Below, piece by piece: positions 61,281-64,000 of a stretch of 64,000 nt of DNA. Location: assembly GCF_003269035.1 (NCBI RefSeq), contig NZ_QLTK01000008.1, forward strand, positions 62,001 through 126,000. The letters run 5' to 3'. The DNA is from Paraburkholderia bryophila (GTDB lineage Bacteria; Pseudomonadota; Gammaproteobacteria; Burkholderiales; Burkholderiaceae). A model generated the notes under the pieces. The model ran no database searches and was not told the DNA's origin. It worked only from the letters and a program-made list of their open reading frames with translations. The position numbers and the translations under genes were made by a program. Each line of letters begins with the position of its first letter. Within the stretch, counting starts at the first letter, position 1.

Positions 61281-62035
61281 ATACGATTGCCGAGCGCGAA
61301 AGCCTCGACGTTCGCGGCACGGCGGAAGCCGTTCCCGCGCTGGAAATTGCGGGTTTGCAGGCGTGGTATGGCGAGTCTCACATATTGCACGGCGTCGACC
61401 TGACGGTGAATCGCGGCGAAGTCGTCACACTGCTTGGCCGCAACGGCGCGGGCCGCACCACCACGCTGCGCGCGATCATGGGGTTGACGGGCCGGCGCAC
61501 CGGCTCGATCCGCATCGGCGGACGCGAAACCATCAATCTGCCCACGCATCGCATCGCGCACTGCGGCATTGGTTACTGTCCCGAAGAGCGCGGGATTTTC
61601 TCGAGCCTGTCGTGCGAGGAAAATCTGCTGCTGCCGCCGCCCGTCGGCGACAAAGCACACATGATGTCGCTCGACGAAATCTATTCGATGTTCCCGAATC
61701 TGCAGGAACGCCGCATGAGCCAGGGCACGCGGCTCTCGGGCGGCGAGCAGCAGATGCTGGCGGTGGCGCGCATTCTGCGCACCGGCGCGAGTCTGTTGCT
61801 GCTCGACGAGATTTCGGAAGGGCTGGCGCCGGTCATCGTGCAGGCGCTCGCACGCATGATCATCACGCTGAAAGAGCGGGGCTATACGGTCGTGATGGTC
61901 GAACAGAATTTCCGCTTTGCCGCGCCGCTTGCCGATCGCTTCTACGTGATGGAGCACGGCACGATCGTCGAGCACTTCGGGGCAAGTGAACTCGAAAGCA
62001 AGATGCCGGTGCTGCACGATCTGCTGGGCGTATAA
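61277..62035 (+). CDS. livF: Branched-chain-type ABC transporter ATPase LivF, Walker A Lys replaced by Arg
   Basis: A 252-residue ATPase partner of LivG. Family features: AWYGESHILHGVDLTVNRGE, LSGGEQQMLAVARIL signature, LLLLDEISEGLAPVIVQALA (Walker B) and LTRRTGS-type loop. The Walker A reads GRNGAGRTTT: Arg60 (CGC at 61454-61456) stands where Lys is normally required for ATP binding. Other motifs are intact. It starts inside the livG stop. Confidence 0.92.
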   Translation: MNTIAERESLDVRGTAEAVPALEIAGLQAWYGESHILHGVDLTVNRGEVVTLLGRNGAGRTTTLRAIMGLTGRRTGSIRIGGRETINLPTHRIAHCGIGYCPEERGIFSSLSCEENLLLPPPVGDKAHMMSLDEIYSMFPNLQERRMSQGTRLSGGEQQMLAVARILRTGASLLLLDEISEGLAPVIVQALARMIITLKERGYTVVMVEQNFRFAAPLADRFYVMEHGTIVEHFGASELESKMPVLHDLLGV

Positions 62036-62086
62036 AAGCCGCCCGATTGCCTCTGATAACCACAAGTGAAGAAACAGGAGACAGGA

Positions 62087-63301
62087 ATGAAAAAGAACCC
62101 ACTCGCGCGACTCGCCACCCTTTGCTTCGCGGCCGCCGCCGGCGCCGCTCTGACGATGGGCAGCGCGCAAGCGGCTGACGACGCGGTGAAGATCGGTTAC
62201 ATCACCGATCTGTCGGGCCTGTATGCGGATATCGACGGCCCGGGCGGACTCGAAGCGATCCGCATGGCGATCGCGGACTTCGGCGGCAAGGTCAACGGCA
62301 AGCCGATTACGCTGGTCTACGCGGATCATCAGAACAAAGCGGATATCGCCGCGTCGCGCGCACGCGAGTGGTTCGATCGTGACGGCGTCGACATGCTGAT
62401 CGGCGGCACGAACTCGGCAACGGGTCTGTCGATGAACACGGTCGCGGGCGAGAAGCACAAGGTCTACATCAACATCGGCGCGGGCGCCGATACGCTGACC
62501 AACGAGCAGTGCACGCCGTACACGATCCACTACGCGTACGACACGACCGCGCTCGCCAACGGCACTGGTTCGGCGGTGACGAAGCAGGGCGGCAAGACGT
62601 GGTACTTCCTGACCGCGGACTACGCGTTCGGCAAGGCGCTGGAAAAGGCGACCTCGGACGTGGTGAAGGCAAACGGTGGTCAGGTGCTGGGCGCCGTGCG
62701 CGCGCCGTTGTCGGCGTCGGACTTCTCGTCGTTCCTGTTGCAGGCGCAAGCGTCGAAAGCGCAGATTCTCGGCCTCGCGAATGCCGGCGGCGATACGGTC
62801 AACTCGATCAAGGCCGCGAAGGAATTCGGTCTGACCAAGACGATGAAGCTGGCCGCGCTGCTGATGTTTATCGACGACGTGCACAGCCTCGGCCTCGAAA
62901 CCACGCAAGGCCTGGTGCTGACGGACAGCTGGTACTGGAACAAGGACGCCAATACGCGCAAGTGGGCGCAGCGCTACTTCGACAAGACGAAGAAGATGCC
63001 GTCGAGCCTGCAGGCTGCCGACTACTCCGCGACCATGACCTACCTGAACGCGGTGAAGGCGGTCGGTTCGACCGACACCGACAAGGTGATGGCGCAACTG
63101 CGCAAGACCAAGATCGACGACTTCTATGCGAAAGGCTACATCCGTCAGGACGGCAGCATGATCCACGACATGTACCTGATGCAGGTGAAGACGCCGGCCG
63201 AATCCAAGGAGCCGTGGGACTACTACAAGATCATGGCGACGATTCCGGGCGAGCAGGCGTTCACGACCAAGGCGCAAACGCGCTGTGCGTTGTGGAAGTA
63301 A
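62087..63301 (+). CDS. livK: Branched-chain-type periplasmic substrate-binding protein LivK
   Basis: A 404-residue binding protein with signal peptide (TLCFAAAAGAALTMGSAQAA). Mature blocks: VKIGYITDLSGLYADIDGPG, GLEAIRMAIADFGGKVNGKP, DHQNKADIAASRAREWFDRD, GVDMLIGGTNSATGLSMNTV and WYFLTADYAFGKALEKATSD. This subgroup usually binds small carboxylates, amides or urea-like compounds rather than Leu/Ile/Val. The ribosome site CAGGAGACAGGA contains AGGAGACA, complementary to the small-RNA candidate. Gene order livG-livF-livK-livH differs from the E. coli order. Confidence 0.92.
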   Translation: MKKNPLARLATLCFAAAAGAALTMGSAQAADDAVKIGYITDLSGLYADIDGPGGLEAIRMAIADFGGKVNGKPITLVYADHQNKADIAASRAREWFDRDGVDMLIGGTNSATGLSMNTVAGEKHKVYINIGAGADTLTNEQCTPYTIHYAYDTTALANGTGSAVTKQGGKTWYFLTADYAFGKALEKATSDVVKANGGQVLGAVRAPLSASDFSSFLLQAQASKAQILGLANAGGDTVNSIKAAKEFGLTKTMKLAALLMFIDDVHSLGLETTQGLVLTDSWYWNKDANTRKWAQRYFDKTKKMPSSLQAADYSATMTYLNAVKAVGSTDTDKVMAQLRKTKIDDFYAKGYIRQDGSMIHDMYLMQVKTPAESKEPWDYYKIMATIPGEQAFTTKAQTRCALWK

Positions 63302-63470
63302 CAACGGCTTGAGGCTTCGATAGACGTCGGTTTGCGAGTCGCGCTTCGGACAGGCAAACCGACTGTTTCACATGCCGCGCGTGTTCGGCGTCATTGCCGC
63401 CGCTCGCGCGTCGGCCGGATCGTGCGTCACCGATCTCACCTTGGCGATAGCTTCAGGGGTTAAGGCTTCA

Positions 63471-64000
63471 ATGGAAATCTTTGGCATTCCGCTACCGGCG
63501 ATGCTGAGCCAGCTTCTGCTGGGGCTCGTGAACGGCTCGTTCTACGCGATTCTGAGTCTCGGGCTCGCGGTGATCTTCGGCTTGCTCAACGTGATCAACT
63601 TCGCGCACGGCGCGTTGTTCATGCTCGGCGCAATGCTCGCGTGGATGGGCTTTTCGTATTTCGGCCTGCCGTACTGGGTGATGCTGGTGCTTTCGCCTCT
63701 AATCGTGGGGCTGTTCGGCATCGTGATCGAGCGCACCATGCTGCGCTGGCTTTACAAGCTCGATCATCTGTACGGGCTGTTGCTGACCTTCGGGCTCACG
63801 CTGCTGGTCGAAGGCGTGTTCCATTCGATCTACGGCTCGTCGGGCCAACCGTACGACGTGCCGTCGGCATTGTCCGGCGCGACTAACCTCGGCTTCATGT
63901 TCCTGCCGAACTATCGCGCGTGGGTCGTGGTGGCGTCGCTCGTGGTCTGTTTCGCGACGTGGTTCGTGATCGAGAAGACGCGTCTGGGCGCCTATCTGCG
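63471..64000 (+). CDS. livH: Branched-chain-type ABC transporter permease LivH (cut by window end)
   Basis: First 176 codons of an inner-membrane permease, about 290 expected. Hydrophobic helices and the LivH blocks LLGLVNGSFYAILSLGLAVI, FGLLNVINFAHGALFMLGAM and LLLTFGLTLLVEGVFHS are present. The ATG at 63471 follows TTAAGG. LivM should lie beyond the window. Confidence 0.92.
   Translation, partial: MEIFGIPLPAMLSQLLLGLVNGSFYAILSLGLAVIFGLLNVINFAHGALFMLGAMLAWMGFSYFGLPYWVMLVLSPLIVGLFGIVIERTMLRWLYKLDHLYGLLLTFGLTLLVEGVFHSIYGSSGQPYDVPSALSGATNLGFMFLPNYRAWVVVASLVVCFATWFVIEKTRLGAYL

Overview
The window looks like chromosomal DNA of a high-GC betaproteobacterium, most likely Paraburkholderia/Burkholderia. 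I infer this from protein resemblance (GspC encoded divergently inside the type II secretion locus, a DUF3717-like small protein, SpeG, MnmC and Ada/AlkA types), uniform high GC, and Burkholderia-style ribosome sites such as AGGAGACA. No rRNA, tRNA, CRISPR array, phage or transposase gene was recognised. All function calls are by eye from sequence motifs; no database search was run.

Layout. 1-6.9 kb: the 5' part of an AceE/MdeB-type 2-oxoacid dehydrogenase E1, divergent from an Lrp regulator; a short-chain dehydrogenase divergent from a GlxA/AraC regulator; a HIT protein; small exported proteins; speG. 7-13.8 kb: an L-arabinose cluster (arabonate dehydratase, AraH, AraG, AraF) divergent from a LysR regulator. 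14-20 kb: YaeQ, a VOC protein, an intergenic small-RNA candidate, ada-alkA, gshA and a lipoprotein. 20-24.8 kb: MarR, a DHA2 drug exporter and a NodT-type outer-membrane factor, with no membrane-fusion gene between them. 25-37.4 kb: a type II secretion locus (gspD-E-F, divergent gspC, gspG-H-I-J-K-L-M-N) carrying a 581-bp palindromic element inside the 5' end of gspK. 37.9-42.8 kb: lytic transglycosylase, COG0523 metallo-GTPase, HU and MnmC. 42.8-47.2 kb: two intergenic DnaA-box clusters around a CPA2 antiporter and a YbdK-type ligase, then a MarR protein with a cysteine cluster. 47.3-55.3 kb: glutamine amidotransferase, old-yellow-enzyme homologue, bacterial SET-domain protein, a TctDE/QseBC-type two-component pair, DUF3717-like protein, phhA-phhB with an Lrp regulator, and a CYTH protein. 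55.7-64 kb: LysR, (methyl)malonate-semialdehyde dehydrogenase, GMC oxidoreductase and a branched-chain-type ABC transporter (livG, livF, livK, livH, cut by the window end), which together resemble a 3-hydroxypropionate catabolic module with its own uptake system.

Most notable. (1) The palindromic element lies in the first codons of gspK, and the frame stays open through all of it, so GspK would carry a roughly 220-residue N-terminal extension ahead of its prepilin cleavage site. (2) A compact intergenic RNA at about 15136-15197 (minus) has a good sigma-70 promoter, a strong terminator and two tandem UGUCUCCUCC anti-Shine-Dalgarno motifs; eight bases of the motif match the ribosome sites of both periplasmic binding-protein genes here (araF and livK). 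(3) Paired DnaA-box clusters flank the antiporter/ligase segment. (4) LivF has Arg in place of the Walker A Lys.
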